Assembly: GCA_023460575.1 (NCBI GenBank)
Contig: JAEWPQ010000231.1
Span: forward strand, 1-39,730
From: Bacillota bacterium
Lineage (GTDB): Bacteria; Bacillota; Clostridia; Lachnospirales; Lachnospiraceae
Reading direction: 5' to 3'
DNA: 39,730 nucleotides
The position numbers were made by a program, and so were the translations under genes. Below the pieces are notes generated by a model that saw only the letters and a program-made list of their open reading frames with translations, was not told where the DNA came from and made no database searches. Positions 14,420-23,708 of the stretch are shown here, piece after piece (positions within the stretch are counted from its first letter, which is position 1; every line of letters begins with the position of its first letter).

Positions 14420-15127
14420 ATGATTCGAATTGCAGTAGTGGATGATGATGCAGGGAGCGTTTCTCAGCTAAAGGAATATTTACTCCGGTATCAGAACGAA
14501 CGGAATGAGCTGTTTCACATTCTCACTTTTTCTGACGGAGATGAAATTGTTGATAACTATAAGGCGGAGTACGATATTATTTTACTGGATATAGAAATGA
14601 GATTTATGGACGGAATGACGGCGGCCCAGCATATCAGGGAAAAGGATCCTGAGGTCATTATCATTTTCATCACCAATATGGCCCAGTATGCCATTAAAGG
14701 CTATACCGTCCGTGCGACAGATTATGTGTTAAAGCCGGTTTCCTATTTCTCTTTTTCCCAGAGACTTGATAAAGTGATCGGGCGCATGAACCGGAATGTT
14801 AAAAAGTTTATGGCGGTAAATATAAAGGGGGGAACGGTGAAACTCTACCTCCCGGATATCTGTTATGTGGAAAGTCTTGGGCACCGGCTTATTTTTCATA
14901 CCCTCACCGGTGAGTATGTGACCTTTGGAGCAATGAAGGATGCGCAGGAAAAACTGAAAAATTCAAATTTCTTCCGGTGCAGTAAGGGATATCTTCTGAA
15001 TCTGGAGCATGTGGAAGGTGTGCAGGAAGGGTGTGTGCTTATGAAAGGAGCCCGGCTGCCTGTCAGCAGGACCAGAAAAAAGGAGTTTATGGAAGAGCTG
15101 ACCAATTATCTTGGAGGGGCTTTATAA
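14420..15127 (+). CDS. LytTR-family response regulator
   Basis: The 235-residue cytoplasmic regulator has an N-terminal receiver domain with acidic pocket DDD (8-10), phosphoacceptor D57 in LLDIEM and K105 in DYVLKP. A C-terminal LytTR DNA-binding domain follows (about residues 130-235: YVESLGHRLIFHT, FFRCSKGYLLNL, LPVSRTRKKEF). It belongs to the AgrA/VirR group, which binds pairs of 9-bp repeats. GGAGGAGAG precedes the ATG. The stop overlaps the kinase start by one base (TAATG), so the partners are coupled. No peptide signal or exporter gene is next to it. Confidence 0.94.
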   Translation: MIRIAVVDDDAGSVSQLKEYLLRYQNERNELFHILTFSDGDEIVDNYKAEYDIILLDIEMRFMDGMTAAQHIREKDPEVIIIFITNMAQYAIKGYTVRATDYVLKPVSYFSFSQRLDKVIGRMNRNVKKFMAVNIKGGTVKLYLPDICYVESLGHRLIFHTLTGEYVTFGAMKDAQEKLKNSNFFRCSKGYLLNLEHVEGVQEGCVLMKGARLPVSRTRKKEFMEELTNYLGGAL

Positions 15128-16437
15128 TGAACCATATTACACTGACAGAGATTCCAAGGCTTTACACCGGGATTGCGGAGTGGGCCGCATGCAGCATCTA
15201 TGTATTGAATCTGAAAAGAAAATTTAAGGGACTTTCCCTGGCGGCTGTCATGGGCACTGCATGCCTTCTCCAATGCAGCATACAGCTGGCAGCAGGAACG
15301 TTTCCAAAGTCATTGTGGATTCCCGGAATGCTTCTGGCAATCGGCCTGATGCAGGCATATTTTATGTTTATCTGTGAGGTTACGGCGGGCAGTGCGGCAT
15401 ATTATTGTGTAAGGTCGTTTATTCTGGCTGAATTTACGGCATCTTTGGAGTGGCAGCTCTACTATAATGCGGTACTCAATACCCAGATATCGGCGGTGTG
15501 GCTGGATATTCTTGTTTTTTTCATCGTCTTCGGGATTGTTTTCGGAGGCGCTTATTTTTTGGAGAGAAAGCACATTCGTAAGGAAAATATTACACTGAAA
15601 GAACTGCTGTTTGTGACGGCAACCGGAGTGACTGTATTTTTTGTCAGCAACTTAAGCTTTGTATATTCCAATTCTCCATTCAGCAGTCAGATTACAAAGG
15701 AGATCTTTAATATCAGGACACTGGTGGATCTAAGCGGTCTTGTAATCCTTTTTGCTTATCACATATTAAGGCAGGAGATGCAGGTAAAATATGATTTGGA
15801 AGCTATGCGCAACATCCTCCAGAGCCAGTATTCCCAGTACCGGAAATCAGGGGAAAGCATCGAGATGATTAACCGGAAATATCATGACTTAAAACACCAG
15901 ATCGCTGTTTTAAGAGCAGAACAGGACGCTGCAAAACGGCTGGCATTTTTAGATGAGATGGAAAGCGAGATCCGTACCTATGAAGCGCAGAACAAAACAG
16001 GCAATTCCGTAGTGGATACCATACTCACCGGAAAAAGTATGACCTGCCAGAGGCATGAGATTGAGCTGACTTCCGTGGTTGATGGAAAGCTGTTGAATTT
16101 TATCCATGTCATGGACATCTGTACGATTCTTGGAAATGCTTTGGACAACGCCATTGAATGTGCAATACAAATCGAAGACAAGGAGAAACGGCTGATCCAC
16201 GCAGAGGTCTTTTCCAAAAAAGAATTTGTTGTCATGCGGTTTGAAAATTATTTTGAAGGAAATATCCGGTTTGAGAACAATCAGCCTGCTACCACAAAGG
16301 CAAATAAGGAGTATCATGGGTATGGCATCAAAAGTATTAAATACACCGTTAAAAAATACAATGGCTGGGTAACTATTGATACGAAAGATAACTGGTTTAA
16401 ACTGAATGTGGTCATTCCCCTTCCCAGGGAGGAATAA
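15127..16437 (+). CDS. AgrC-like sensor histidine kinase (GHKL ATPase)
   Basis: The 436-residue kinase has six or so membrane helices in residues of about 12-213. A linker follows, then an H box YHDLKHQ with the probable phospho-His at 253. The N box is NALDNAIECA and the G region is GYGIKSIKYTVKKYNG. This is the HPK10 type used in peptide-sensing systems with LytTR regulators. The ATG at 15127 fits GGAGGGG and the TAATG overlap. An upstream in-frame extension lies inside the regulator gene. The input signal is unknown. A terminator directly after the gene separates it from the GH3 genes. Confidence 0.92.
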   Translation: MNHITLTEIPRLYTGIAEWAACSIYVLNLKRKFKGLSLAAVMGTACLLQCSIQLAAGTFPKSLWIPGMLLAIGLMQAYFMFICEVTAGSAAYYCVRSFILAEFTASLEWQLYYNAVLNTQISAVWLDILVFFIVFGIVFGGAYFLERKHIRKENITLKELLFVTATGVTVFFVSNLSFVYSNSPFSSQITKEIFNIRTLVDLSGLVILFAYHILRQEMQVKYDLEAMRNILQSQYSQYRKSGESIEMINRKYHDLKHQIAVLRAEQDAAKRLAFLDEMESEIRTYEAQNKTGNSVVDTILTGKSMTCQRHEIELTSVVDGKLLNFIHVMDICTILGNALDNAIECAIQIEDKEKRLIHAEVFSKKEFVVMRFENYFEGNIRFENNQPATTKANKEYHGYGIKSIKYTVKKYNGWVTIDTKDNWFKLNVVIPLPREE

Positions 16438-16448
16438 GTTAAAATCCG

Positions 16449-16490
16449 GCAGCGCTAACCGCCCTAACCGGACAGGCAGCGCTGCTTTTT
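16449..16490 (+). terminator. Terminator of the two-component operon
   Basis: GCAGCGCT (16449-16456) pairs with AGCGCTGC (16478-16485), followed by TTTTT. Confidence 0.85.
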
Positions 16491-16601
16491 ATGCAGTAAA
16501 ACCGACCGGTTGTGCAATTGACGGCCCAGTGCACCATAACTGTGTTAAAGTAAGAAGACAAAACCAGTTTCTGGTATTATGCATGGAGGAGGATGAAAGA
16601 A

Positions 16602-19466
16602 ATGTTACAGATTAATATTGATGATGTGTTAAAAATCGTCAAACTGTGTGTACCGTATCTCATCGGCTTTGCCGTAGTTGTTGCAGCTGCAGCCGTAGTT
16701 ATGGTGGTATGCCGAAAGAGGAAGGGGTCCACGAAGTATCTGATCCGCAAAAACAGCCTTATGGCTATGCTTCTGGCTTTTGTTGTGGTTGTAAACTTAA
16801 TCTGCTGGGGACCTATGTCCAATCTGATTTCACTGGCTACCGGCAGCGGAACCATTTCACAGGAGACATCCGATGAGGCAACAGATCTTTGTACTGAGAT
16901 TGCGAGGGAAGGGATTGTTCTTTTAAAAAATGATGCAGACCTTCTTCCGCTAAAGAATAATTCCAATTTAAACGTATTTGGCTGGGCTTCCACAAACCCA
17001 TGCTATGGGGGAACCGGATCCGGATCTCTGTCAAAGGCATATGAGACGGAATCTCTGCTTCAGGGCCTCACGGATTCGGGCTTTAAGCTTAATACCAGCC
17101 TGACTGATTTCTATACTGCATACCGCACCGACCGCCCAAGCGTTGGTATGTGGGATCAGGACTGGACGCTGCCGGAGCCGGCAGCAGACACTTACAGCGG
17201 TAAGCTCATAGAAGATGCCAAAGCTTTTTCTGATACGGCTATGGTAGTCATTACCCGGGTAGGAGGAGAGGGGGCAGATCTTCCCACTGATGTGAGCAAG
17301 GTTACATATACCGACAATTCCAGGGATTACAAGGATTTTGAGCCGGGAGAGCATTATCTGCAGTTAAGCCGGACAGAAAAGAATCTGATGGATCTGGTAT
17401 GTTCAAGCTTTGATAATGTCATAGTGGTATACAACGGTGCCAATGCCATGGAGCTTGGCTTTGTCAATGATTACAGCCAGATTAAAAGCGCCATCTGGTG
17501 CCCTGGTACCGGTCAGTCCGGTTTTAAAGGACTGGGTGAAATTATAAGCGGAGCCGTTAATCCGTCGGGAAAAACCAGTGATACATTTGTGACGGATTTG
17601 ACCAAAGCACCTAATTACAACAACTTTGGCAGCTTTACCTATGATAACATGAATGAATTCAAAGGCAAGGCATTTAAAGGAGCAGATACGATTCCGAGCT
17701 TTGTAAACTACACAGAGGGCATTTACACAGGCTATCGTTTTTATGAGACAGCGGCTGCAGAGGGACTGATTGATTATGAGAAAGAGGTACTCTATCCCTT
17801 CGGTTATGGATTATCCTATACTACTTTTCAGCAGGAGATGGGACAATTAACGGAAAAAGACGGAACAATCTCATTTGATGTGACCGTGACTAATACAGGT
17901 AACAACCCGGGTAAGGACGTAGTGGAGGTTTATTACAATCCGCCCTATACCAGCAAGGGGATCGAAAAAGCTTCTGCAAACCTGATCGCATTTGATAAAA
18001 CCGGCACTTTAAAACCCGGGGAGTCCCAGACTGTTAAGATGTCCATTCAGGCAGAAGATATGGCCTCTTTTGATGAGGCCGGCAGCGGCTGCTATGTGCT
18101 GGAATCCGGAGATTATGGCATATCCATACGGTCCGATTCCCACACCATCATTGGGGAACAGAATTACCACGTCCCGTCCACGGTTGTGTATAATGAGTCG
18201 AAACCGCGTACCTCAGATCAAATAGCAGCAGTGAACCGGTTTGCAGATGCCGGCGGGGAGCTGACTTATCTTTCCAGGGCAGATGGATTTGCCAACTATG
18301 AGAAAGCCACAGCAGCACCTAAAAATATGAGCATGCCGGAAAAATACAGGAAAACTTTTGTAAACAACAGCAATTACGATCCAGCCTCCCATAACAACGA
18401 CAGCGATCAGATGCCGGTGACAGGAGCCAGAAACGGGCTGAAGCTTGCTGATATGCGGGGACTGTCCTTTGATGATCCCAAGTGGGAGAAGCTGCTTGAC
18501 CAGCTGACTGTAAGTGATATGGATACAATGACTGCAATCGGAGGATATCAGACATCGGAGGCAAAAAGTGTGAATAAAGTCGGAACAGTGGACTGTGATG
18601 GTCCTGCTTCCATCAATAACAACTTTACAGGGACCGGCTCCATCGGTTTTCCGTCTGCCGTCATGATTGCAAGTACCTGGAACCGTGACATTGCAGAAGC
18701 ATTTGGAGAAAAAATCGGTAGGATGGCGGATGAGATGAAGGTATCCGGCTGGTATGCACCGGCTATGAATATCCACCGCTGTGCATTTGCAGGCCGTAAC
18801 TTTGAGTATTATTCCGAGGATGGCGTACTTTCGGGACATATGGCAGCCAGTGCTGTTACAGGTGCACAAAAGCATGGAGTTTATGCATATATCAAGCATT
18901 TCGCATTAAATGACCAGGAAACAAACCGCTTAAGCATGCTTTGTACATGGTCCAGTGAGCAGGCAATCCGTGAGATTTATTTAAAACCCTTTGAAATTGC
19001 AGTAAAAGAGGGGCAGGCAAAGGCTGTCATGTCTTCCTTTAACTATATAGGAACCGTATACGCCGGCGCCAATGATACACTGCTTAACAAGGTTCTTCGT
19101 GACGAATGGGGATTCCGGGGATTTGTTCTCACCGATTATTTTGGAGGCTATGGATTCCAGAATGCAGATCAGGAGATCCGCAATGGGAACGATGCCATGC
19201 TGGTTGCCTATGATACGGAAACAAATCATGTAAAAGACAAGACCAGCGCCACCGGATTAAATGCCATGAGGAAATCCTGTAAAAACATCATGTATACAGT
19301 GGTAAACAGCCGTGCATATGAAGGGGATAATGCAAACGTAAGTCTGCTGATGTGGCAGATTGCTGCTATCATAATCGACGTGGTTCTGGCAGCAGGGTTT
19401 ATCCTTTTGGAAATAAGAATTATAAAAGGTTATAAAAAACGGATGAAAGAGGAAGGAATGGCATAA
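16602..19466 (+). CDS. Membrane-anchored GH3 beta-glucosidase with reversed domain order
   Basis: The 954-residue protein hydrolyses terminal beta-linked sugars, judging by family. Two N-terminal helices (about 15-35 and 50-80, with basic CRKRKGS between) and one C-terminal helix (about 920-945, then KGYKKRMKEE) place the bulk outside the cell by the positive-inside rule. The usual GH3 C-terminal domain comes first (REGIVLLKNDADLLPL near 100, YPFGYGLSYTTF near 405). A fibronectin-like domain follows, then the catalytic TIM barrel (GRNFEYYSEDG, KHFALNDQET, FVLTDYF with nucleophile D845). Such permuted GH3 enzymes are known from Butyrivibrio and Ruminococcus. ATG 16602 is 9 bases after GGAGGAGG, whereas ATG 16593 touches it. 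Confidence 0.9.
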   Translation: MLQINIDDVLKIVKLCVPYLIGFAVVVAAAAVVMVVCRKRKGSTKYLIRKNSLMAMLLAFVVVVNLICWGPMSNLISLATGSGTISQETSDEATDLCTEIAREGIVLLKNDADLLPLKNNSNLNVFGWASTNPCYGGTGSGSLSKAYETESLLQGLTDSGFKLNTSLTDFYTAYRTDRPSVGMWDQDWTLPEPAADTYSGKLIEDAKAFSDTAMVVITRVGGEGADLPTDVSKVTYTDNSRDYKDFEPGEHYLQLSRTEKNLMDLVCSSFDNVIVVYNGANAMELGFVNDYSQIKSAIWCPGTGQSGFKGLGEIISGAVNPSGKTSDTFVTDLTKAPNYNNFGSFTYDNMNEFKGKAFKGADTIPSFVNYTEGIYTGYRFYETAAAEGLIDYEKEVLYPFGYGLSYTTFQQEMGQLTEKDGTISFDVTVTNTGNNPGKDVVEVYYNPPYTSKGIEKASANLIAFDKTGTLKPGESQTVKMSIQAEDMASFDEAGSGCYVLESGDYGISIRSDSHTIIGEQNYHVPSTVVYNESKPRTSDQIAAVNRFADAGGELTYLSRADGFANYEKATAAPKNMSMPEKYRKTFVNNSNYDPASHNNDSDQMPVTGARNGLKLADMRGLSFDDPKWEKLLDQLTVSDMDTMTAIGGYQTSEAKSVNKVGTVDCDGPASINNNFTGTGSIGFPSAVMIASTWNRDIAEAFGEKIGRMADEMKVSGWYAPAMNIHRCAFAGRNFEYYSEDGVLSGHMAASAVTGAQKHGVYAYIKHFALNDQETNRLSMLCTWSSEQAIREIYLKPFEIAVKEGQAKAVMSSFNYIGTVYAGANDTLLNKVLRDEWGFRGFVLTDYFGGYGFQNADQEIRNGNDAMLVAYDTETNHVKDKTSATGLNAMRKSCKNIMYTVVNSRAYEGDNANVSLLMWQIAAIIIDVVLAAGFILLEIRIIKGYKKRMKEEGMA

Positions 19467-21889
19467 TGAAGCATGAGGATATCATTCGAAAAATGACTAT
19501 GGAAGAAAAGGCGGCCTTTTTAAGCGGAAAGAACGTCTGGCAGTCCAGGAATATCGACCGGCTGGGAATTGCTTCCATATTTTGTGCGGATGGTCCCCAT
19601 GGAGTCCGTAAACAGGCCGGTGCAGGGGATCATTTAGGACTCAATGCGTCCCTGCCGGCTACCTGCTTTCCCACGGCTGCGGCCGTGGCGAACAGCTGGG
19701 ATGAGGCGCTGGCAGAGGAAATCGGAAAGGCCCTGGGAGAAGAGGCTTCCAGCCAGGAAGTAAATGTTTTGCTGGGACCGGGACTTAATATCAAACGAAG
19801 TCCCCTCTGCGGAAGGAATTTTGAATATTTTTCAGAAGATCCTCTTTTGTCCGGAAAGATGGCAGCGGCCTATATAAGGGGAATCCAGAGTCAGGGAGTC
19901 TATGCCTGCCCCAAACATTTCGCAGTCAACAGCCAGGAACGGCTCCGGATGTCTGTCGATTCCGTTCTCGATGAACGGACGATCAGAGAAATTTATCTGG
20001 AAGGTTTTGAAATTGCAGTGAAAGAGGGCGGCGCAAAATCCATTATGACCAGCTACAACGCGGTAAACGGGGTTTATGCCAATGAAAATAAGCATCTGTT
20101 AAAGGATATTCTTCGCGGTGACTGGAAGTTTGACGGAATTGTCATTACGGACTGGGGCGGTTCCAACAGCCATGTGAAAGGAGTTGCCGCCGGATCAGAT
20201 TTAGAGATGCCGGCGCCGGGACTGGGTTCTGCAAGAGAATTAATAGCGGCAGTGGAAAATGGCACGCTTACCATGGAGGAACTGGATACCTGTGTGGATG
20301 ACTTATTAGATGCAGTACTGAGTCTTACAGCTTCTAAGAAGAGCGCAAAGAAATCCTCTGACTCAAAGGCACATCATGAACTGGCCCGGAAAGCATCTCA
20401 GGAGAGCATTGTTCTTCTTAAAAATGAAGGTGGGCTGCTTCCCCTGGATTCCGGCTGTAAAGTTGCGGTAATCGGAGATTTTGCATTTACCCCCCGTTAT
20501 CAGGGGGCAGGATCTTCCATTGTAAATCCTCTGTCCCTGGAGACCATTGAATCGGTAATACAGAGTGCTCCATTAAACCTTGTGGGATGTTCCAAAGGGT
20601 ATCAGCGAAACGGAAGAGAAGACGAAGCGCTTAAAAAAGAGGCTCTTGAACTGGCGGCAAAAGCCGATGCAGTTCTTTACTGCTTCGGGCTTGATGAGCT
20701 GAGTGAATCGGAGGGGCAGGACCGTACCCATCTGGGAATACCAGGCAGCCAGATCAGTCTGCTTAAAGCTCTGGCAAAAGTAAATCCCAATATTGTGGGA
20801 ATTTTAAGTGCCGGCTGTGTCATTGAACTTCCGTGGCAGTCCTGCTGCAAATCCATTCTTCATGGTTACTTAGGCGGCCAGGCAGGAGCAGGGGCTATGG
20901 TACGGGTGATAACCGGTGAGGTCAATCCATCCGGACGCCTGGCTGAGAGTTATCCTGTAAAGCTTGCGGATACCCCGGCATATCATTATTTTCCGGGAAA
21001 GGAGCGCTGCGCACAATACAGGGAAGGGATCTTTGTGGGATACCGTTATTACGACACGGCAGGAATTCCCGTCTGTTATCCTTTCGGTTTTGGATTGTCT
21101 TACACAACATTTGTGTATTCCGATCTGCAGTTAACCGAAAGCGGTGTGCGTTTTACGATTACCAACAAGGGGGACCGGGATGGAAAAGAGGTGGCCCAGC
21201 TCTATGTGGGCGGACCCAGAGATACAATTTTCCGTCCGGTTAAAGAATTGAAAGGCTTTGCAAAGGTTTATTTAAAAGCGGGGGAGAGTAAGACCTTGGA
21301 GATCCCCTTTGACGATAAGACTTTTCGGTACTGGAATGTGGCGACGAACCGTTTTGAAGTGGAAAAGGGAGATTATACCATATACATTGGAGCCAGTGCA
21401 AAAGATTTAAGATTAAGAACCACTCTTGCACTTGAAGGTACCACGAGTATACTGCCTTACACACCGGAAAAAATGAAATCCTATTATACGGGTCTTATTA
21501 CCGATGTATCCGCAGAAGAATTTGAAGCGCTGCTGGGACACCCCGTTCCCGACGGAAAATGGAGCGGGGAGTTGGGAATCAACGATGCATTCTGCCAGAT
21601 GTACTATGCAAAGAGCCGGCTGGCAAGGCTGGTCTACGGCATCCTGACAGGTTTGAAAAACAAAAGTGAGGCAAAAGGGAAACCGGATTTAAACCTTCTT
21701 TTTATTTACAGTATGCCGTTTCGGGGAATTGCCAAAATGACAAATGGAGTTGTCAGCATGGAAATGGCAGAGGGAATGGTTTTAGCCGTTAACGGACATT
21801 TCTTAAAAGGAATGAAACAGGTGATTGGGGGCTTTTTTTCCAATGCAAAAGCGAACAGGGCTTATGAAAAAAAACTATCCGGGAAATAG
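19466..21889 (+). CDS. GH3 beta-glucosidase, normal domain order, cytoplasmic
   Basis: The 807-residue enzyme has no signal peptide or membrane helix. The order is the standard one: TIM barrel (CADGPHGVRKQ, GRNFEYFSEDPLLSG, KHFAVNSQE, VITDWGG with nucleophile D229), alpha/beta sandwich (QESIVLLKNEGGLLPL, YPFGFGLSYTTF), then fibronectin-like domain (GKEVAQLYV, VKELKGFAKVYLKAGES). An extra helical tail of about 130 residues follows. Its ATG overlaps the stop of the first GH3 gene by one base. The pairing suggests an outside enzyme that trims oligosaccharides and an inside one that finishes the short products. Confidence 0.93.
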   Translation: MKHEDIIRKMTMEEKAAFLSGKNVWQSRNIDRLGIASIFCADGPHGVRKQAGAGDHLGLNASLPATCFPTAAAVANSWDEALAEEIGKALGEEASSQEVNVLLGPGLNIKRSPLCGRNFEYFSEDPLLSGKMAAAYIRGIQSQGVYACPKHFAVNSQERLRMSVDSVLDERTIREIYLEGFEIAVKEGGAKSIMTSYNAVNGVYANENKHLLKDILRGDWKFDGIVITDWGGSNSHVKGVAAGSDLEMPAPGLGSARELIAAVENGTLTMEELDTCVDDLLDAVLSLTASKKSAKKSSDSKAHHELARKASQESIVLLKNEGGLLPLDSGCKVAVIGDFAFTPRYQGAGSSIVNPLSLETIESVIQSAPLNLVGCSKGYQRNGREDEALKKEALELAAKADAVLYCFGLDELSESEGQDRTHLGIPGSQISLLKALAKVNPNIVGILSAGCVIELPWQSCCKSILHGYLGGQAGAGAMVRVITGEVNPSGRLAESYPVKLADTPAYHYFPGKERCAQYREGIFVGYRYYDTAGIPVCYPFGFGLSYTTFVYSDLQLTESGVRFTITNKGDRDGKEVAQLYVGGPRDTIFRPVKELKGFAKVYLKAGESKTLEIPFDDKTFRYWNVATNRFEVEKGDYTIYIGASAKDLRLRTTLALEGTTSILPYTPEKMKSYYTGLITDVSAEEFEALLGHPVPDGKWSGELGINDAFCQMYYAKSRLARLVYGILTGLKNKSEAKGKPDLNLLFIYSMPFRGIAKMTNGVVSMEMAEGMVLAVNGHFLKGMKQVIGGFFSNAKANRAYEKKLSGK

Positions 21890-21903
21890 ATTGGAGTGAT
21901 GGA

Positions 21904-22497
21904 ATGCTGGCAGGTTTAAAAAAGGGATGGAAGTCGTTTGGCGGCAAACATCCTGCAATGGCGCAATTTATAATATTTTTTATCGTATCCAACGGGGTTA
22001 CGGTGCTGCAGATGGTTTTAATGCCGGTTTTCCGGAATGTGTTTGAAATGACCGCTCTTGCAGACACCAGTTTCCAGATCGGACATATCGGCTCCAATCT
22101 GGATGGCTCTCCGTATTATATCTTTAATTATGCAGCTGGAACACTTTCCGATGGAGGAGGCGGAGGACTTGCTTATTTTCTGGCAGTGGAGATTACCATG
22201 GCCATTGCACAGGTAATCAATTTCTTCCTTCAGAGGAATGTGACATTTAAAGCCAGTAACAGTGCTTTTAAGGCTGCCATGTGGTATGTGATTGCTTATG
22301 TGATCATTACCATCGGTGCAGCTGCTTTACAGGGACTTTATAAGGCACCGGTCTATGATCTTTTTATGAACAGGCTGAATCTGGGCAAAGGCGGAGAGAC
22401 GATGGCAGATGTGATCACCATGCTGATTAATTCGGCTGTCTCATTCTGGGTATTTTTCCCTATCTTTCGGGTTATTTTTAAAAACAGGGAAGGTTAA
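21904..22497 (+). CDS. GtrA-like membrane protein
   Basis: The 197-residue protein has about four membrane helices. The segment VINFFLQRNVTFKASNS is the GtrA-family hallmark (N-x-x-x-x-R-x-x-T/V-F). GtrA proteins are thought to move lipid-linked sugars across the membrane or to bind glycosyltransferases. An unusual loop with a GGGGG run (about residues 80-86) lies between helices one and two and probably faces outside. It follows the GH3 gene by 14 bases with GGAGTG as ribosome site, so it is part of that operon. A link to polysaccharide turnover is inferred. Confidence 0.72.
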   Translation: MLAGLKKGWKSFGGKHPAMAQFIIFFIVSNGVTVLQMVLMPVFRNVFEMTALADTSFQIGHIGSNLDGSPYYIFNYAAGTLSDGGGGGLAYFLAVEITMAIAQVINFFLQRNVTFKASNSAFKAAMWYVIAYVIITIGAAALQGLYKAPVYDLFMNRLNLGKGGETMADVITMLINSAVSFWVFFPIFRVIFKNREG

Positions 22498-22510
22498 AGA
22501 AGCAGTTAAA

Positions 22511-22546
22511 ATGAGCGGAAGTCCGGCTGTATGGACTTCCGCTTTT
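22511..22546 (+). terminator. Terminator of the GH3 operon
   Basis: AGCGGAAGTCC pairs perfectly with GGACTTCCGCT around an 8-base loop, followed by TTT. Confidence 0.9.
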
Positions 22547-22634
22547 CACATGGGAAAAATAAAACAGACACAAATGAAGGGCGGGCAGCATATTCTGAAT
22601 GGTACTATAAAAATATAAAAGGAAATTCAGAACC

Positions 22635-23294
22635 ATGCAAAGGGGGAAATACTACCGGGATTGCCTGCCGGTGAGGAAACCATATTGCTGTCTCAAAGGA
22701 GTCCGCAGAGAGAGGAACCTATTAAGAGCGTGGATCAAAGGCATACTCTGGTATAAACAGGCGTTGAAGCGGGAACCTTTCATCACAGCAAAAGTAAAGA
22801 GTGTGGCAGAACAGACGGCTGTGAACATGGCCGGCACCGAATATAGGATTAAGTCAGTCAGCTCTTATTTAAAGAAATTCTGCAGGAAATACAGTCAGAC
22901 AGGGCAGGCATGTGAAATAAAAGATATCCTGCGCTACACCTATACAGTATCTCCGGAGCTGCTTTCAGAAAAAGTGATAAAAATCATTGAGATCTATCAG
23001 GATTCAGGTTATAATACGGTTGAAATTAAGAATTACTGGCTTGACAGCCAAAATCCCTATAATGGAATCAATACCATTCTGCGTTCCCCCCAGGGGCAGC
23101 CATTTGAACTCCAGTATCATACACCGGAGAGCTTCGGAGTAAAGAGCGGGAAGATACATGAACTGTATGAGAAACAGAGGCTGATAAGGGATGTGAGCAG
23201 CAGGGAATACATAGAACTGTTTGATCAGATGTTTGAACTTTCTGATTCTATGGAGATTCCGAAGGGCATAGAAAAGGTGAAATGTCATGGATGA
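22635..23294 (+). CDS. Stand-alone RelA/SpoT-fold protein, candidate toxin
   Basis: The 219-residue basic protein has a RelA/SpoT-like nucleotidyltransferase pattern. It reads EYRIKSVSSYLKKF (R71, K73), EIKDILRYTY (D97, in the place of the DxxG metal residue) and NPYNGIN (142-146, like the GYxSLH loop). FELQYHT follows (E158, like the ExQ catalytic Glu). After it come HELYEKQR and FELSDSMEIPKGIEKVK. From memory the same module sits at the C-terminus of phage head-morphogenesis proteins and of polymorphic toxins, where it is thought to be toxic. Here it stands alone with about 65 basic N-terminal residues and no export signal. The gene overlaps the next by 8 bases. It could instead make or modify nucleotides without being toxic. 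Confidence 0.7.
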   Translation: MQRGKYYRDCLPVRKPYCCLKGVRRERNLLRAWIKGILWYKQALKREPFITAKVKSVAEQTAVNMAGTEYRIKSVSSYLKKFCRKYSQTGQACEIKDILRYTYTVSPELLSEKVIKIIEIYQDSGYNTVEIKNYWLDSQNPYNGINTILRSPQGQPFELQYHTPESFGVKSGKIHELYEKQRLIRDVSSREYIELFDQMFELSDSMEIPKGIEKVKCHG

Positions 23295-23496
23295 GATCAG
23301 GTTTCTTAAATTAACCGATTATGAAAACAAAGGGACTGTGATTAAGCAGGCAGGAAGGCAGTTCTTTGGCTATGAAAATGGAGAATGGGTGCAGCGGGGA
23401 CTGTCTCTGGGATATTTTTATCCCGATGCCCCGGAATTTGACTGCTATGAAGTGATTACGGAAACAGAGGCGAAAAAACTATTAAATGAGGAGTAA
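23287..23496 (+). CDS. Small acidic protein, candidate immunity/antitoxin
   Basis: The 69-residue protein has about 14 acidic against 8 basic residues, many aromatics (FFGYENGEWVQRG, GYFYPDAPEFDCYEV) and an acidic end (LNEE). It matches no family I know. It starts inside the last codons of the RelA/SpoT-fold gene (8-base overlap), and a terminator follows it. The overlap ties its translation to the basic partner. An acidic small protein directly after a basic toxin-like enzyme is the common arrangement of immunity proteins and type II antitoxins. The role is inferred from that only. Confidence 0.7.
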   Translation: MDEIRFLKLTDYENKGTVIKQAGRQFFGYENGEWVQRGLSLGYFYPDAPEFDCYEVITETEAKKLLNEE

Positions 23497-23508
23497 AAAT
23501 TATAAAGT

Positions 23509-23548
23509 AAAAAAACGGCACTGGACTTATGGTTCAGCGCCGTTTTTT
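23509..23548 (+). terminator. Terminator of the two-gene module
   Basis: ACGGC pairs with GCCGT, and CTG with CAG inside it. The hairpin is flanked by an A run and followed by TTTTTT. Confidence 0.85.
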
Positions 23549-23652
23549 CATATTTTCATATTCACATGTTCGATTTAAAAAACAAAAATCACAATATAAT
23601 CCAATAATAAGACACAAAAATACGAGAAAAGACAATGATAAAAATGGTATTG

Positions 23653-23672
23653 TTTATTTGCTCCCAAATAAA
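23653..23672. promoter_or_regulatory. Inverted repeat before the catabolic operon
   Basis: TTTATTTG-CTCC-CAAATAAA is a perfect 8-bp inverted repeat, 36 bases before the amidohydrolase gene. It is a candidate operator for the AraC-type regulator of the operon. Confidence 0.4.
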
Positions 23673-23708
23673 ACGATCAAATTAATATCTAAGAGAGGAT
23701 AAGTACGT

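Noticed and set aside
18213..18899. Minus-strand open frame of 228 codons inside the first GH3 gene
   Set aside because: Cys- and His-rich shadow frame opposite the conserved TIM barrel.
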